Made by a program: the position numbers and the translations under genes
Notes under the pieces: model-generated
What the model was told of the DNA's origin: nothing
The model's input: the letters and a program-made list of their open reading frames with translations, nothing else
Databases searched by the model: none
From: Microcoleus sp036704825
Lineage (GTDB): Bacteria; Cyanobacteriota; Cyanobacteriia; Cyanobacteriales; Microcoleaceae
Assembly: GCA_036704825.1 (NCBI GenBank)
Contig: JAUBSN010000046.1
Coordinates: forward strand, 1-64,000
Length of the DNA: 64,000 nt
Reading direction: 5' to 3'
Shown: piece by piece, positions 9,436-18,134 of the stretch
Numbering within the stretch: position 1 is the first letter of the stretch
How the letters are laid out: every line of letters begins with the position of its first letter

Positions 9436-9990
9436 TTATTTCAATTTCTGCTTGATGATCGCAACCACCTGAGCCATTTGTTTTTTGAGTGCATCAATTT
9501 CCGCTTGCATTTTCGCCATTTTCTGAGTCATCGCCTGAATTTCGGCGGCGCCCGCTCCAGAAGTGGGTGCAGCGGCGGCTGCTGCTGGGGCTTCCGGCAC
9601 TGGTTTCTTTTTGGCCAGTACCATCGCCGATTTGATTGCCTCGGTTAGCTGCTTCTTCTCAAACGGTTTGGCGATGAATGCAAAAAAATGCTTCTCGAAG
9701 GGTTTCGGAATTTTTTCCATCACCTCTTCTTCGCGACCCGACATGATCACCAAGGGTATCTTGGAAAGTTCGGCATGGGCTTGAACTTTTTGATACACTT
9801 CCCAACCGCTGACTTTGGGCAGTAGGAAATCTAACATAATTAGATTCGGACGGGCTTGACGGATCAGTTTGAGTCCCTCTTCGCCGTCTTTTGCTTCTAG
9901 AACTTCAAAGTTACCCTGAGGCAACATCTCTCGGACTCGGACGCGGATGACTTTACTGTCATCGATTACCAAGATTTTTTGACCAGCCAC
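9436..9990 (-). CDS. Single-domain response regulator with C-terminal coiled coil
   Basis: Residues 1-120 are a CheY-like receiver: VIDDSK supplies the acidic pair, IMLDFLLPKVSGWEVY the phospho-acceptor Asp, VIMSG the Thr/Ser switch, and FIAKPFEK the conserved Lys. There is no DNA-binding output. An Ala/Pro hinge leads to a short coiled coil (AMTQKMAKMQAEIDALKKQMAQVVAIIKQ) that probably mediates oligomerisation or partner binding. The start is decided by the ribosome site: AAGGAG lies 8 bases before a GTG at 9990 giving (M)AGQKILVIDD; the longer frame to an ATG at 10029 is not needed. No kinase lies adjacent, so the partner is encoded elsewhere. Confidence 0.85.
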   Translation of the reverse strand: MAGQKILVIDDSKVIRVRVREMLPQGNFEVLEAKDGEEGLKLIRQARPNLIMLDFLLPKVSGWEVYQKVQAHAELSKIPLVIMSGREEEVMEKIPKPFEKHFFAFIAKPFEKKQLTEAIKSAMVLAKKKPVPEAPAAAAAAPTSGAGAAEIQAMTQKMAKMQAEIDALKKQMAQVVAIIKQKLK

Positions 9991-10188
9991 GACTGACTCC
10001 TTCAGTAATGAATGAGTGATGATTTGCAACCTTCAGTATATCCCTAACAGAATTCTACCCATAATTCTGGGTGAGTTTAGTTTTGTTGCACGTCGGCGCG
10101 ATTCTGATTTGGGATTATAGTCCTACAAGTTCAGGGGCTTTGATTTCGGATACGATCGAAGGCATAAACTCGACCGCCACTTAATTAT

Positions 10189-11145
10189 ATGTCGCCCCAA
10201 ACTCCTCAAACTTCTACAGTCAAAGCAGTTGCCCCCAAAATGCGGGGTGAAATCGAGGCGATGCCGGAGTGGTTGCGCCGCCCCATCGGCAAAGCTAGCG
10301 AACTTTCCCAAGTCCAAAAAATTATTAAACAGCGGCAAATTCACACGATTTGCGAAGAGGGCCGATGTCCCAACCGGGGCGAGTGCTACGCCCAAAAAAC
10401 GGCGACTTTTTTGTTGATGGGGCCCACTTGCACCCGCGCTTGTGCTTTTTGTCAAGTAGATAAAGGTCATTCTCCGATGCCCCTCGACCCGGAGGAACCG
10501 CAAAAGGTGGCCGAGGCCGTGCAGTTGTTGGGTTTGCGCTATGCGGTGCTGACTTCGGTGGCGAGGGATGATTTGCCGGATGGGGGGGCAGGTTGGTTTG
10601 CCAGGACGATCGCCCAAATCCGCCTTCTGAACCCGGATACTGAAGTTGAGGTACTGACGCCGGATTTTTGGGGGGGAATCGCCAGGAGTTCAGAGGGGGA
10701 GAATTCCGGCCTCGATGAGTTGCAGCGAGCTCGGATTCGCACGGTGGTGGAGGCTAAACCGGCTTGTTACAACCACAATATTGAGACGGTGCGCCGGTTG
10801 CAAGGGCCGGTGCGGAGGGGGGCGAAGTACGATCGCTCGATCGGCGTTCTGCGTATTGTTAAGCAATACGACCCAACTATTCCCACCAAATCCGGTTTGA
10901 TGTTGGGGCACGGGGAAACCGAAGCCGAGATAGTCGAAGCGATGGCCGATTTGCGGGACGCCAAGTGCGATCGGCTCACCCTCGGTCAATACATGAGACC
11001 ATCTCTAGAGCACCTCCCAGTACGCAAATACTGGACGCCGGCCGAATTTGACCGTTTTGGGTCGATCGCCCGCGAGATGGGGTTTGAGCGCGTGCGATCG
11101 GGGCCTCTCGTCCGCAGTTCCTACCACGCCGGAGAGAGCGAGTGA
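10189..11145 (+). CDS. lipA: Lipoyl synthase (radical SAM)
   Basis: Inserts two sulfurs into protein-bound octanoyl groups to make lipoate for 2-oxoacid dehydrogenases and the glycine cleavage system. The 318-residue product has both cluster motifs: CEEGRCPNRGEC (C-x4-C-x5-C, auxiliary 4Fe-4S) and CTRACAFC (C-x3-C-x2-C, SAM cluster). The C-terminal VRSSYHAGE supplies the Ser ligand of the auxiliary cluster. Length and motif order are standard. Start is ATG; no strong Shine-Dalgarno is visible. Confidence 0.95.
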   Translation: MSPQTPQTSTVKAVAPKMRGEIEAMPEWLRRPIGKASELSQVQKIIKQRQIHTICEEGRCPNRGECYAQKTATFLLMGPTCTRACAFCQVDKGHSPMPLDPEEPQKVAEAVQLLGLRYAVLTSVARDDLPDGGAGWFARTIAQIRLLNPDTEVEVLTPDFWGGIARSSEGENSGLDELQRARIRTVVEAKPACYNHNIETVRRLQGPVRRGAKYDRSIGVLRIVKQYDPTIPTKSGLMLGHGETEAEIVEAMADLRDAKCDRLTLGQYMRPSLEHLPVRKYWTPAEFDRFGSIAREMGFERVRSGPLVRSSYHAGESE

Positions 11146-11270
11146 AATTCATCTGAATTCAACTCGGTATAAACTCCTTGTTACAAAAAATAACTCTAGA
11201 GGATTGTGCATAAGTGCGACGCTCTCTGCTATTTGTAAATAGAGTGACTTATGAATTAGGAGCTTTACTT

Positions 11271-11417
11271 ATGGCAGAGATAGCGAAGAACCAATTAAAA
11301 TCCGACTCCGTGATGAAAACGGGCAAATTCCCTTACACGTTTCGCGCGGCCTGGTTTTTGGGGCTGTTAGCGATCAATTTTCTGGTTGCAGCCTATTATT
11401 TCCATATCATTGAATAG
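11271..11417 (+). CDS. psaX: Photosystem I subunit PsaX
   Basis: A 48-residue one-helix thylakoid membrane protein. The C-terminal part, FPYTFRAAWFLGLLAINFL followed by VAAYYFHIIE, closely resembles what I remember of PsaX in the Thermosynechococcus photosystem I structure, including the LLAINFLVAAYYF helix. PsaX is a peripheral PSI subunit binding a chlorophyll at the complex edge and is present only in some cyanobacteria. AGGAG lies nine bases before the chosen ATG; the frame is open further upstream to 11214 but that extension is not family-like. It lies 125 bp after lipA on the same strand and is probably independently transcribed. Confidence 0.88.
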   Translation: MAEIAKNQLKSDSVMKTGKFPYTFRAAWFLGLLAINFLVAAYYFHIIE

Positions 11418-11682
11418 TTCTGCAAGTTAACTTTTAGCAGACCCTGCTGTTCTAGACCTCAACGTCGGAGAGAGGGAGAGAGGGAGAGGGGGAGAGTTTT
11501 GAGTTTTGAGTTGGGGAGAATATGACTTCATCCTTCTAACTAATAACTACTGACTACTGACTTCTTCCCTCTTCCTTCGGACTCCTAACTCCTGACTCCT
11601 GACTCCCGACTTTTGCTCAATAATTAATCCGTGTATCCGTGTCAAAATCCGTGTCGTGCCTTCCTTCTTCCTTCTTCCTTCT
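11418..11682. repeat. Low-complexity intergenic repeats
   Basis: Between psaX and the convergent small gene lie GAGAGGGAGAGG runs, GAGTTTTGAGTT, an ACTACTGACT/CTCCTGACTC heptamer-like array and CTTCCTTCTTCC runs. These are the simple repeat types that recur across the window. No gene is seen. Confidence 0.6.
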
Positions 11683-12048
11683 CTAACGATTTCTCGACGC
11701 TTCTAGCTTTGACAATCGCTCTTGAATTTTGATAACATCTTGCTTAGTTTCTATTGCCAAAGTTGCTAAATTGTCAAACAGGGGGTCTCCCGACAGCGTT
11801 CTAGGATTTGTGCGACCAGAACCTGAAGGCGCAGCAGACTGAGGCCGATTAACTCTAGAACCTTGATTTTGCAAACTGTAGATTTGTCCTCTGAGTTCAG
11901 AAATTTGACGTTCTAATTGAATAATGCGAAACTCTAATTGACTTGTGGATTGAGCGGGCGTAAAAATTGGCGCTACAGCAATTGCTAAGGCGCAAGCCAG
12001 ACACAAAAGACAGATTTTTATGGTGCGATGGCGAATATTTTTCGGCAT
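11683..12048 (-). CDS. Small secreted coiled-coil protein, unknown function
   Basis: A 121-residue protein I do not recognise. Residues about 8-33 are a signal peptide (ICLLCLACALAIAVAPIFTPAQ). The next ~27 residues form a heptad-rich coiled coil (LEFRIIQLERQISELRGQIY) reminiscent of oligomerisation segments in periplasmic proteins. A Ser/Pro/Arg-rich linker and a second helical segment (LATLAIETKQDVIKIQERLSKLEA) complete it. It is probably periplasmic and oligomeric. It is convergent with psaX and divergent from the DJ-1 family gene, sharing a promoter gap of about 80 bp with the latter. Confidence 0.65.
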   Translation of the reverse strand: MPKNIRHRTIKICLLCLACALAIAVAPIFTPAQSTSQLEFRIIQLERQISELRGQIYSLQNQGSRVNRPQSAAPSGSGRTNPRTLSGDPLFDNLATLAIETKQDVIKIQERLSKLEASRNR

Positions 12049-12126
12049 AGCTTTAATAATTTAAATTATACCAGTTCTACGATAACAAATCGCCGAGATT
12101 TTTGACCTCTATCAGAAGTATGTCTT

Positions 12127-12720
12127 ATGGCAACTAGGAACGTAGCTATTTTAATGTTCGATGATGTCGAGGTACTGGACTTTGCAGGCCCTTTTGAAGT
12201 GTTTTCGGTGACATCAGAATTAAGTAAGGGCGAGCGACCTTTTGCAGTCTCTACCGTAGCCGAACATCCCGGTGCTGTTAGCGCCCGCAACGGTTTGAGT
12301 GTAAATCCAGACTGCACCATTTCCGATTGTCCGCCACCGGATATTTTAATTGTACCGGGAGGACAAGGTACGAGAAAGTCGATCGATAATTCAGCAGTTA
12401 TTAATTGGATAAAAGATTCTGCGCCAACAGCAGAATTAGTGCTTTCTGTCTGTACGGGTTCGCTGCTTTTGGCAAAAGCTGGCTTGTTGGAAGGTTTGGC
12501 AGCAACTACACACCATCGGGCCTTGGATTTATTGAAAAAATTAGCTCCCAACACAACTATTATCGAAAATCAGCGATTTGTCGATAACGGCAAAATCATC
12601 ACATCTGGAGGAATTGCTGCGGGAATTGATATGTCTTTGCACGTTGTCGGCAAGCTTTTGGGTACAGCACAAGCTGAACAAACAGCAGAGCACATGGAGT
12701 ATAAAATTGGGAATGGGTAA
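12127..12720 (+). CDS. DJ-1/PfpI (class I glutamine amidotransferase-like) protein
   Basis: A 197-residue DJ-1/ThiJ-fold protein close to the isonitrile-hydratase/AraC-N-terminal group: VAILMFDDVEVLDFAGPFEVF at the start, ILIVPGGQG, then the nucleophile elbow SVCTGSLLLAKAGLL with its Cys, and TTHHRALDLL beyond it. GIAAGIDMSLHVV near the end is also typical. No helix-turn-helix follows, so it is the stand-alone form. The substrate is unknown; members include isonitrile hydratases and glyoxalase-like enzymes. Confidence 0.85.
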   Translation: MATRNVAILMFDDVEVLDFAGPFEVFSVTSELSKGERPFAVSTVAEHPGAVSARNGLSVNPDCTISDCPPPDILIVPGGQGTRKSIDNSAVINWIKDSAPTAELVLSVCTGSLLLAKAGLLEGLAATTHHRALDLLKKLAPNTTIIENQRFVDNGKIITSGGIAAGIDMSLHVVGKLLGTAQAEQTAEHMEYKIGNG

Positions 12721-12744
12721 TTGGGGATTGGGAATTGTATAATT

Positions 12745-12825
12745 TGCGCGTAGTGGCGAGTTTTACCAACTATCTATGACTAAAAAAAACAATCTCGTAA
12801 ACCCGCCCCGCCCATACACAAAGGA
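12745..12825. repeat. Dispersed GAGTTTTACCAACTAT hairpin
   Basis: GGCGAGTTTTACCAACTATC and, about 35 bases on, CTCGTAAACCCGCCCCGCC. It is related to the hairpin at 70-126 and sits between convergent genes. Confidence 0.5.
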
Positions 12826-12842
12826 TGCTACCGGACACGATT

Positions 12843-13733
12843 TCAAGCATCTTCGCCCCAAACTTTTATTTGTAAATAGACTAATATCAAAGCTACAGCC
12901 ATCAGGAAAGTTGCCGCTGCTGCTGCATAGCCAAAATCAAATTGCGAAAAAGCTTGCTCGTAAATATAATAAACTAGCAAATTAGTAGAGTTCAAAGGGC
13001 CGCCGCCGGTAATGACGTAAACTTGCTCGAAACTCCGCAGAGTAAAAATAGCAGTAGTGACGGTAGCAAATACTAAAGTCGGCCGCAAACCGGGTAAAGT
13101 GATGTACAAAAATTGCTGCCAAGCATTAGCTCCATCCAATTGGGCCGCTTCGTAAAGATTTACCGGAATTGCTTGCAATCCTGCTAAAAATACTACCATA
13201 TTAAAGCCTAATTGTTTCCAAATACTGAGCAAAATTATCACTGGCATTGCCCAAACTGTGCTGCTAAGCCAAGGAATTGGATTTAAGCCGATCGCCATTA
13301 ACACACTATTCACCGGGCCTTCGGTTTGAAACAACCACCGCCAACCCAAGCCAACTGCAACTAAAGAGGTAATCGAAGGAATAAAATAAGCGGTGCGGAG
13401 AGTTCCTCGCCAAGCAAACGAGCGATTTAGCAAAACTGCTAAGCCCAATGGAATCACTAAACTGGGAATGACTGTCGCAGTAGTAAAATAGAGCGTATTT
13501 TGGAGAATTTGCCAGAAATCCGGGTTTGTGACTAGACGCCAGTAGTTGTTGAAGCCAATCCAACGCACTCCCGACTGGGTAAAGCTGCCGCTGGTAAAGC
13601 TGAGGTAAAATAAATAGGCGATCGGTCCAATCAAAAAAGTACCCAGAAACAGCATAGCTGGGGCCAGGAAAGTCCAAGCTGCGATCGCATCATTATCCAA
13701 CCAGTTAAAACGCCCAAATTTTATCCGAACCAT
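12843..13733 (-). CDS. Sugar ABC transporter permease (MalF/UgpA type), orphan
   Basis: A 296-residue inner-membrane permease with six predicted helices, beginning with AWTFLAPAMLFLGTFLIGPIAYLFYLSF. The EAA loop that contacts the ATPase is visible as EAAQLDGANAWQQFLYITLPGLRP. ITGGGPLNSTNLLVYYIYEQAF is the usual C-terminal motif of MalF-like subunits. No partner permease, binding protein or ATPase is adjacent; it must use subunits from elsewhere, possibly the 50.5-55.3 kb importer, although that set already has two permeases. The cargo is unknown. Confidence 0.85.
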   Translation of the reverse strand: MVRIKFGRFNWLDNDAIAAWTFLAPAMLFLGTFLIGPIAYLFYLSFTSGSFTQSGVRWIGFNNYWRLVTNPDFWQILQNTLYFTTATVIPSLVIPLGLAVLLNRSFAWRGTLRTAYFIPSITSLVAVGLGWRWLFQTEGPVNSVLMAIGLNPIPWLSSTVWAMPVIILLSIWKQLGFNMVVFLAGLQAIPVNLYEAAQLDGANAWQQFLYITLPGLRPTLVFATVTTAIFTLRSFEQVYVITGGGPLNSTNLLVYYIYEQAFSQFDFGYAAAAATFLMAVALILVYLQIKVWGEDA

Positions 13734-13792
13734 TGGCTTGTAAATTTTAGCTTTTAGTTTTAAATGGTATCACAATATAGGTCAACGTCAAA

Positions 13793-14368
13793 ATGAACCT
13801 TCTCGATATATTAGCTCATTTACCCACTATAGAAACTGAAAGGCTCCTGCTCCGAAAAATTACTTTAAACGATGCCAGCGATATGTTTGAGTATGCCTCA
13901 AACCCCGAAGTATCACAATACACAATGTGGTCAACTCACACCTCGATCGAAGACACTAAATACTTTCTCAGGTCACTTACTAAAATGTACAAAAGACGAG
14001 AGCTTGTAGATTGGGGACTTGTCCACAAAGTCGAGAAAAAGTTTATTGGGACTTGCGGATTTGTGGAATGGAGTATGACGCACAGCCGCGCGGAAATTGG
14101 CTACGCACTTTCTAGCAGCTATTGGGGCGAAGGATACATGAGCGAGGCTGTCAATGCAGTGATTGAATTCGGCTTTCGGGAGATGTTGCTGAATCGAATT
14201 ATGGCTAGATGTGAGGTTAACAATATTGCTTCCGCTAGGGTGATGGAAAAAGTGGGGATGCAATTGGAAGGGGTATTGCGACAGCACCTATTTGTGAAAG
14301 ACAGATATTGGGATCTGAAAATTTATTCTATTCTCAAGGAGGATTTTTTTGCCGGTCTACCAGATTAG
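13793..14368 (+). CDS. GNAT acetyltransferase, RimJ/RimL type
   Basis: A 191-residue acetyl-CoA-dependent N-acetyltransferase. PTIETERLLLRKITLNDA is the RimJ/RimL/YdaF N-terminal signature. GYALSSSYWGEGYMSEAVNAVIEFGF is motif A, binding the acetyl-CoA pyrophosphate, and NIASARVMEKVGMQLEGVLRQ is motif B. Close relatives acetylate ribosomal-protein N-termini or small molecules; the substrate here is unknown. It is divergent from the orphan permease with a short shared upstream region. Confidence 0.85.
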   Translation: MNLLDILAHLPTIETERLLLRKITLNDASDMFEYASNPEVSQYTMWSTHTSIEDTKYFLRSLTKMYKRRELVDWGLVHKVEKKFIGTCGFVEWSMTHSRAEIGYALSSSYWGEGYMSEAVNAVIEFGFREMLLNRIMARCEVNNIASARVMEKVGMQLEGVLRQHLFVKDRYWDLKIYSILKEDFFAGLPD

Positions 14369-14377
14369 CACTCGTTA

Positions 14378-14484
14378 TATCAATTCCGGCTGCGCCGGAA
14401 TGATAAGCGAGGACAGGGCACTGCCCTGTCCTGATTTCGGTCGGGTAATATTAATTCCGATGTTACCGGAATTGATATTACAGG
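14378..14484. repeat. Nested perfect palindromes
   Basis: Outer arms ATATCAATTCCGG and CCGGAATTGATAT enclose CCGGCTGCGCCGG and GGACAGGGCACTGCCCTGTCC. The whole could fold as a three-way cruciform or a structured RNA. It lies between two plus-strand genes, just before purN. Confidence 0.75.
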
Positions 14485-14516
14485 TGGTACAATTTTGAGA
14501 GCAAACTAAAAATTTT

Positions 14517-15191
14517 ATGATAACAGCAAATACCTATTCCACAGATTTTTTGATTTCCCCCCCACTTCCTGCCGCCAAAGTCGAAAAAAATGCTTCTATT
14601 AGTAAGCCCTTAAAATTAGGAGTTTTAGCATCAGGAAGCGGCAGCAACTTCGAGGTAATTGCCCGATCCATCCAAAACCAAGAAATCAACGCTAAAATCC
14701 CAGTATTAATTTACAACAACCCCGAAGCCAAAGCCGCAGCCAGAGCCGAAAAATACGGGATTCCCTCGATTCTGCTCAATCACCGCGACTGCAAAAACCG
14801 CGAAGAATTAGATACAAAAATTGTTAAAACTTTCCAAGAATATGATGTAGAATGGGTAGTGATGGCGGGTTGGATGCGGATCGTTACTAAAGTTTTGCTT
14901 GATGCTTTTCCCGATCGCGTTATTAACATTCACCCCAGCTTACTGCCGAGTTTCCCAGGAATTCGCGCCGTAGAGCAAGCACTGGCCGCTAAGGTTAAAA
15001 TCACCGGATGTACGGTGCATATCGCCCGTTTAGAAGTAGACAGCGGGCCGATTTTAATGCAGGCAGCAGTGCCCGTATTGCCTGATGATACCGCAGAAAC
15101 GCTGCACGCGAGAATTCAGGTGCAAGAGCACAAAATTATGCTGGGTGCTCTTGCACTTATTGCCGAATCTAATCGAAAATATTGTGACTAA
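14517..15191 (+). CDS. purN: Phosphoribosylglycinamide formyltransferase
   Basis: Transfers a formyl group from 10-formyl-THF to GAR in purine synthesis. LGVLASGSGSNFEVIARS is the phosphate-binding N-terminus, MAGWMRIV and INIHPSLLPSFPG hold the catalytic Asn and His, and VDSGPILMQAAV the catalytic Asp. The product is 224 residues, with about 30 extra residues before the core (LISPPLPAAKVEKNAS), common in cyanobacterial forms. The stop overlaps the start of the following methyltransferase gene, suggesting translational coupling. Confidence 0.93.
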   Translation: MITANTYSTDFLISPPLPAAKVEKNASISKPLKLGVLASGSGSNFEVIARSIQNQEINAKIPVLIYNNPEAKAAARAEKYGIPSILLNHRDCKNREELDTKIVKTFQEYDVEWVVMAGWMRIVTKVLLDAFPDRVINIHPSLLPSFPGIRAVEQALAAKVKITGCTVHIARLEVDSGPILMQAAVPVLPDDTAETLHARIQVQEHKIMLGALALIAESNRKYCD

Positions 15192-16293
15192 AAACCTCAC
15201 CAGTGCTGCATCTGTCCCCGAATTGCCTGTCAGCGCATCACCCGAAACCTGCCCGCCGCTGACAGACTCGAATAGCCTGAAATTAATTCTCAAAGAAAGG
15301 CTCAAAAAGAACATCGGCATCAAGGGAGAATTCTATCTGCCTTGCTTGCCATCAATGCTAGACGACTATCTTAAATTACTGTCAGACTTCTTAAACATTC
15401 TCGGACAAAACATCGACGCTGCCCAAACCGAAAACTTGCGAACATTAATCGCCAACGCCTTAGCAGAAGGATTCAAAAATTCCCCCCACGCTAATCTAAT
15501 AGTCTCATACTTTCCCGCTAATTCCCAAACCGGTTTAGCCGGCGGCATTACTCTGAATACCAAGATTCAAGTCGAATCGATGGCCCAGAAATATCATAGC
15601 TGGCCGGATATTCGCCCCGAACCTTTATTCGGCAGCCATCCCGATGCCAAAGTTATCGCCACTGCCGCTGAATTAGGCGAACCGGGAAAAGCACCTATTT
15701 TAGATGTTGGTGCAGGCCCAGGGCGCAATAGCCTGCCCTTAGCAAGGTTAGGCCATTCCGTGGATGCGATCGAACTAACACCCATATTTGCCGAGAAACT
15801 ATCATCCGCAGCAACCGCCGAAAACTTGCCGGTAAATGTCACCCAAGGCGACGTTTTAGACCCATTATTGAGGATGAAAACTTATCGCTACAAATTAGCC
15901 ATTGCTACCGAAGTTCTCTCTCATTTCCGCTACCCCGAACAAATTCGTCTTTTCCTCGGCAAAATGTCCGATGCTGTTTTAAGTGGCGGGTTTATCTTAT
16001 TTAGCACTTTTTTAGCAGTTGATGGGTACGAACCCGATGAGATGACAAAACAAATGTCTGAATTGTGTTGGTCTTATCTGATTACCAGACAAGAATTGCA
16101 AGCAGCAATAGAGGGTTTGCCGTTAGAAATTATTTCTGATGAATCTGTGATTGAATACGAACAAAAACATTTGCCTGACTCTGCGTGGCCGCCGACACCT
16201 TGGTTTGTCAGTTGGGCTAGCGGGCGCGATTTATTTCCCGTGCAACAAACACCGCCGTTAGAATTGCGGTGGATAGTTGTTAAACGCTTGTAG
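15184..16293 (+). CDS. SAM-dependent class I methyltransferase
   Basis: About 369 residues. The C-terminal two thirds hold a Rossmann methyltransferase core: ILDVGAGPGRNSLPLARLG (motif I), VDAIELTPIFAEKL (motif II acidic residue) and LAIATEVLSHFR (motif IV region). The N-terminal ~130 residues are helical and not recognised. The likely start is GTG at 15184, overlapping the purN stop by 8 bases; a longer frame to 15085 lies inside purN and is rejected. The substrate is unknown. The overlap suggests one transcript with purN but not necessarily one pathway. Confidence 0.75.
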   Translation: MTKNLTSAASVPELPVSASPETCPPLTDSNSLKLILKERLKKNIGIKGEFYLPCLPSMLDDYLKLLSDFLNILGQNIDAAQTENLRTLIANALAEGFKNSPHANLIVSYFPANSQTGLAGGITLNTKIQVESMAQKYHSWPDIRPEPLFGSHPDAKVIATAAELGEPGKAPILDVGAGPGRNSLPLARLGHSVDAIELTPIFAEKLSSAATAENLPVNVTQGDVLDPLLRMKTYRYKLAIATEVLSHFRYPEQIRLFLGKMSDAVLSGGFILFSTFLAVDGYEPDEMTKQMSELCWSYLITRQELQAAIEGLPLEIISDESVIEYEQKHLPDSAWPPTPWFVSWASGRDLFPVQQTPPLELRWIVVKRL

Positions 16294-16669
16294 AGAGTTA
16301 GTATGGTGCGTCAATCGATTTTAGATTTTAGATTTTAGATTTTAGATTCAAGAATCGAAGCATTGACTTGCGCGAGATAAATACGTTCGGCAAGTTTCAT
16401 CGGATACAGGTTTTTTATTTCTGGACGGATGAATCCGGGGGCTTGTATCCTGAATGCTTTAGGTCACAATTTAGTTTATCGATGATTGATAAAATAACGC
16501 GGTCTAACTCACATCTTGCACCATTCTCAAGAACAGGCAAGATGCCTGTTCCACAAAGATGGAGTTTTCTTGTGGGGTGGGCATCCTGCCCGCCCGCAAA
16601 AGGCTAATTGAGAATGGTGCAATATCTCAGGTCTAACGCACCCTACAACAATTTTTAGCGGTTAAAAAT
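16294..16669. repeat. Repeat-filled intergenic region between convergent genes
   Basis: Three elements lie here. At about 16311-16380 is TCAATCGATT followed by ATTTTAG repeats and GACTTGCGCGAGATAAAT, the left part of the 140-bp element described at 48173 but with a different right end. At about 16400-16455 GGATACAGG pairs with GGGGCTTGTATCC. At 16512-16621 GCACCATTCTCAA...TTGAGAATGGTGC encloses AACAGGCAAGATGCCTGTT. No gene is seen. Confidence 0.65.
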
Positions 16670-17785
16670 TCAATTTTCAACCTCGGATGCCCGCAATTGT
16701 CCGCAGGCTGCATCTGCTTCTAAGCCGCGAGAATAGCGCACGCTAACTGCAATTTTCTTTTCCTTCAAAGTCGCAACGAAACTGTTAATTCGATTGGGAG
16801 TCGGTCGCTTGTAATCAGCTTCCTGAATCGGATTGTAAGGGATCAAATTTACGTGACACTGAAAACCGCGCAAGTGAGTTGCTAACTCGGCGGCGTGTTC
16901 CGGCAAGTCATTCACACCTGCTAAAAGTACGTATTCAAAACTCAATCTGCGTCCAGTCGATCGCACATATTCGCGGCATTCTGCGATTAACTCACCCAAA
17001 GGATAAGGGCGGGCGCTAGGAATTAACTCTTCGCGCAATCTTTGATTGGAAGCGTGGAGGCTGACGGCGAGGGTAACTTGCAGTTGATGTTCGGCTAGTT
17101 GGCTGATGCGATTGCGAATTCCGACTGTAGAAATGGTGATGTTTCGCTGTCCAATTCCTACATCTTGATTCAAACACTTGACAGCAGCTACAACATTATC
17201 GAAATTCAGCAGGGGTTCGCCCATTCCCATAAATACGATGTGGCTGACTCGGCGGCCGAAATCTTGCTGTACTGTCAAGACTTGATCGACGATTTCGTTT
17301 ACTTCTAAATTGCGCTTGAAACCGCCTTTTCCGGTAGCGCAAAAGTCGCAGCCCATCGCGCAGCCAACTTGGGCTGAGACGCACACAGTCAGCCGTTTTT
17401 CTGTGGGAATGCCGACTGTTTCCACGATCTGACCGTCTGCCAATTTTAATAGATACTTTACGGTGGCGTCTGGTGCGACCGATCGCAAATGAATAGTCGA
17501 TCGCCCGATCGGGATTTTAGCAACAGTCTCGCGCCACTGTTTCGAGAATACAGAAATGTCAGAGATCGATCGCGCACCTTTCTCATAAATCCACTGGTAC
17601 AACTGCTTTCCCCGATAAGCAGGTTGTCCCTGTTGCTGTACCCACTCCGTTAACTCAGCTAAACTCGCCCCCAGCAAGGGCGGAATTTTACCCGACTCAA
17701 CAGCCAAAGCAGCAGTCTTGCGAGACTGATTCGCACCCTTGGAATTACCAGAAGAGTACACCTGAGAAACGGACGTAGGAGACAT
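16670..17785 (-). CDS. rlmN: 23S rRNA/tRNA adenine-C2 methyltransferase RlmN
   Basis: Radical-SAM enzyme methylating A2503 of 23S rRNA, and A37 of some tRNAs, at C2. The 371-residue product carries CAMGCDFCATG (C-x3-C-x2-C cluster motif), MGMGEPLLN, ISTVGI, and near the C-terminus a Cys in AACGQLRA that fits the methyl-carrying Cys; RPYPLGEL and SFEYVLLAGVND are family hallmarks. About 28 Ser/Lys-rich residues precede the conserved core, so a later start is possible but no better candidate is evident. Confidence 0.95.
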   Translation of the reverse strand: MSPTSVSQVYSSGNSKGANQSRKTAALAVESGKIPPLLGASLAELTEWVQQQGQPAYRGKQLYQWIYEKGARSISDISVFSKQWRETVAKIPIGRSTIHLRSVAPDATVKYLLKLADGQIVETVGIPTEKRLTVCVSAQVGCAMGCDFCATGKGGFKRNLEVNEIVDQVLTVQQDFGRRVSHIVFMGMGEPLLNFDNVVAAVKCLNQDVGIGQRNITISTVGIRNRISQLAEHQLQVTLAVSLHASNQRLREELIPSARPYPLGELIAECREYVRSTGRRLSFEYVLLAGVNDLPEHAAELATHLRGFQCHVNLIPYNPIQEADYKRPTPNRINSFVATLKEKKIAVSVRYSRGLEADAACGQLRASEVEN

Positions 17786-17869
17786 AGGTCATCAGAAAAT
17801 TTAAAGCTACCCTCTATATTAAAACTTATCGACCAAAGCGGCCGTTAATCCTCAAAAAGGTGAACTCTC

Positions 17870-17961
17870 GATCCCCCTAAATCCCCCTTCTTAAGGGGAG
17901 TAGGGGTTGACTTTGAGAATAATCCGGTTCCCCCCTAAAAAAGGGGGGTTAGGGGGCATCT
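17870..17961. repeat. C-run/G-run palindrome
   Basis: GATCCCCCTAAATCCCCC and GGGGGGTTAGGGGGCATC are outer arms, with inner CCCCTTCTTAAGGGG and CCCCCCTAAAAAAGGGGGG hairpins. The same repeat class is found in frame inside cysS at 58987-59076. The remainder of the 349-bp gap between rlmN and lgt, which are divergent, should hold their promoters. Confidence 0.75.
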
Positions 17962-18134
17962 TATTGTGGACTCACAAAGAAAACTCCAGACACCAATGTC
18001 CGCAACAAAGTTAATTTTTGGCAAAATTCCCCAAAAATTGCGTGTAAATGACCGCCGCCACCTAAAATAAACTCTGGAGTTTGTGAAAGGGTATGCAAAT
18101 TTGACAGCTTTCCATCACAATTAATGCAAATTTT

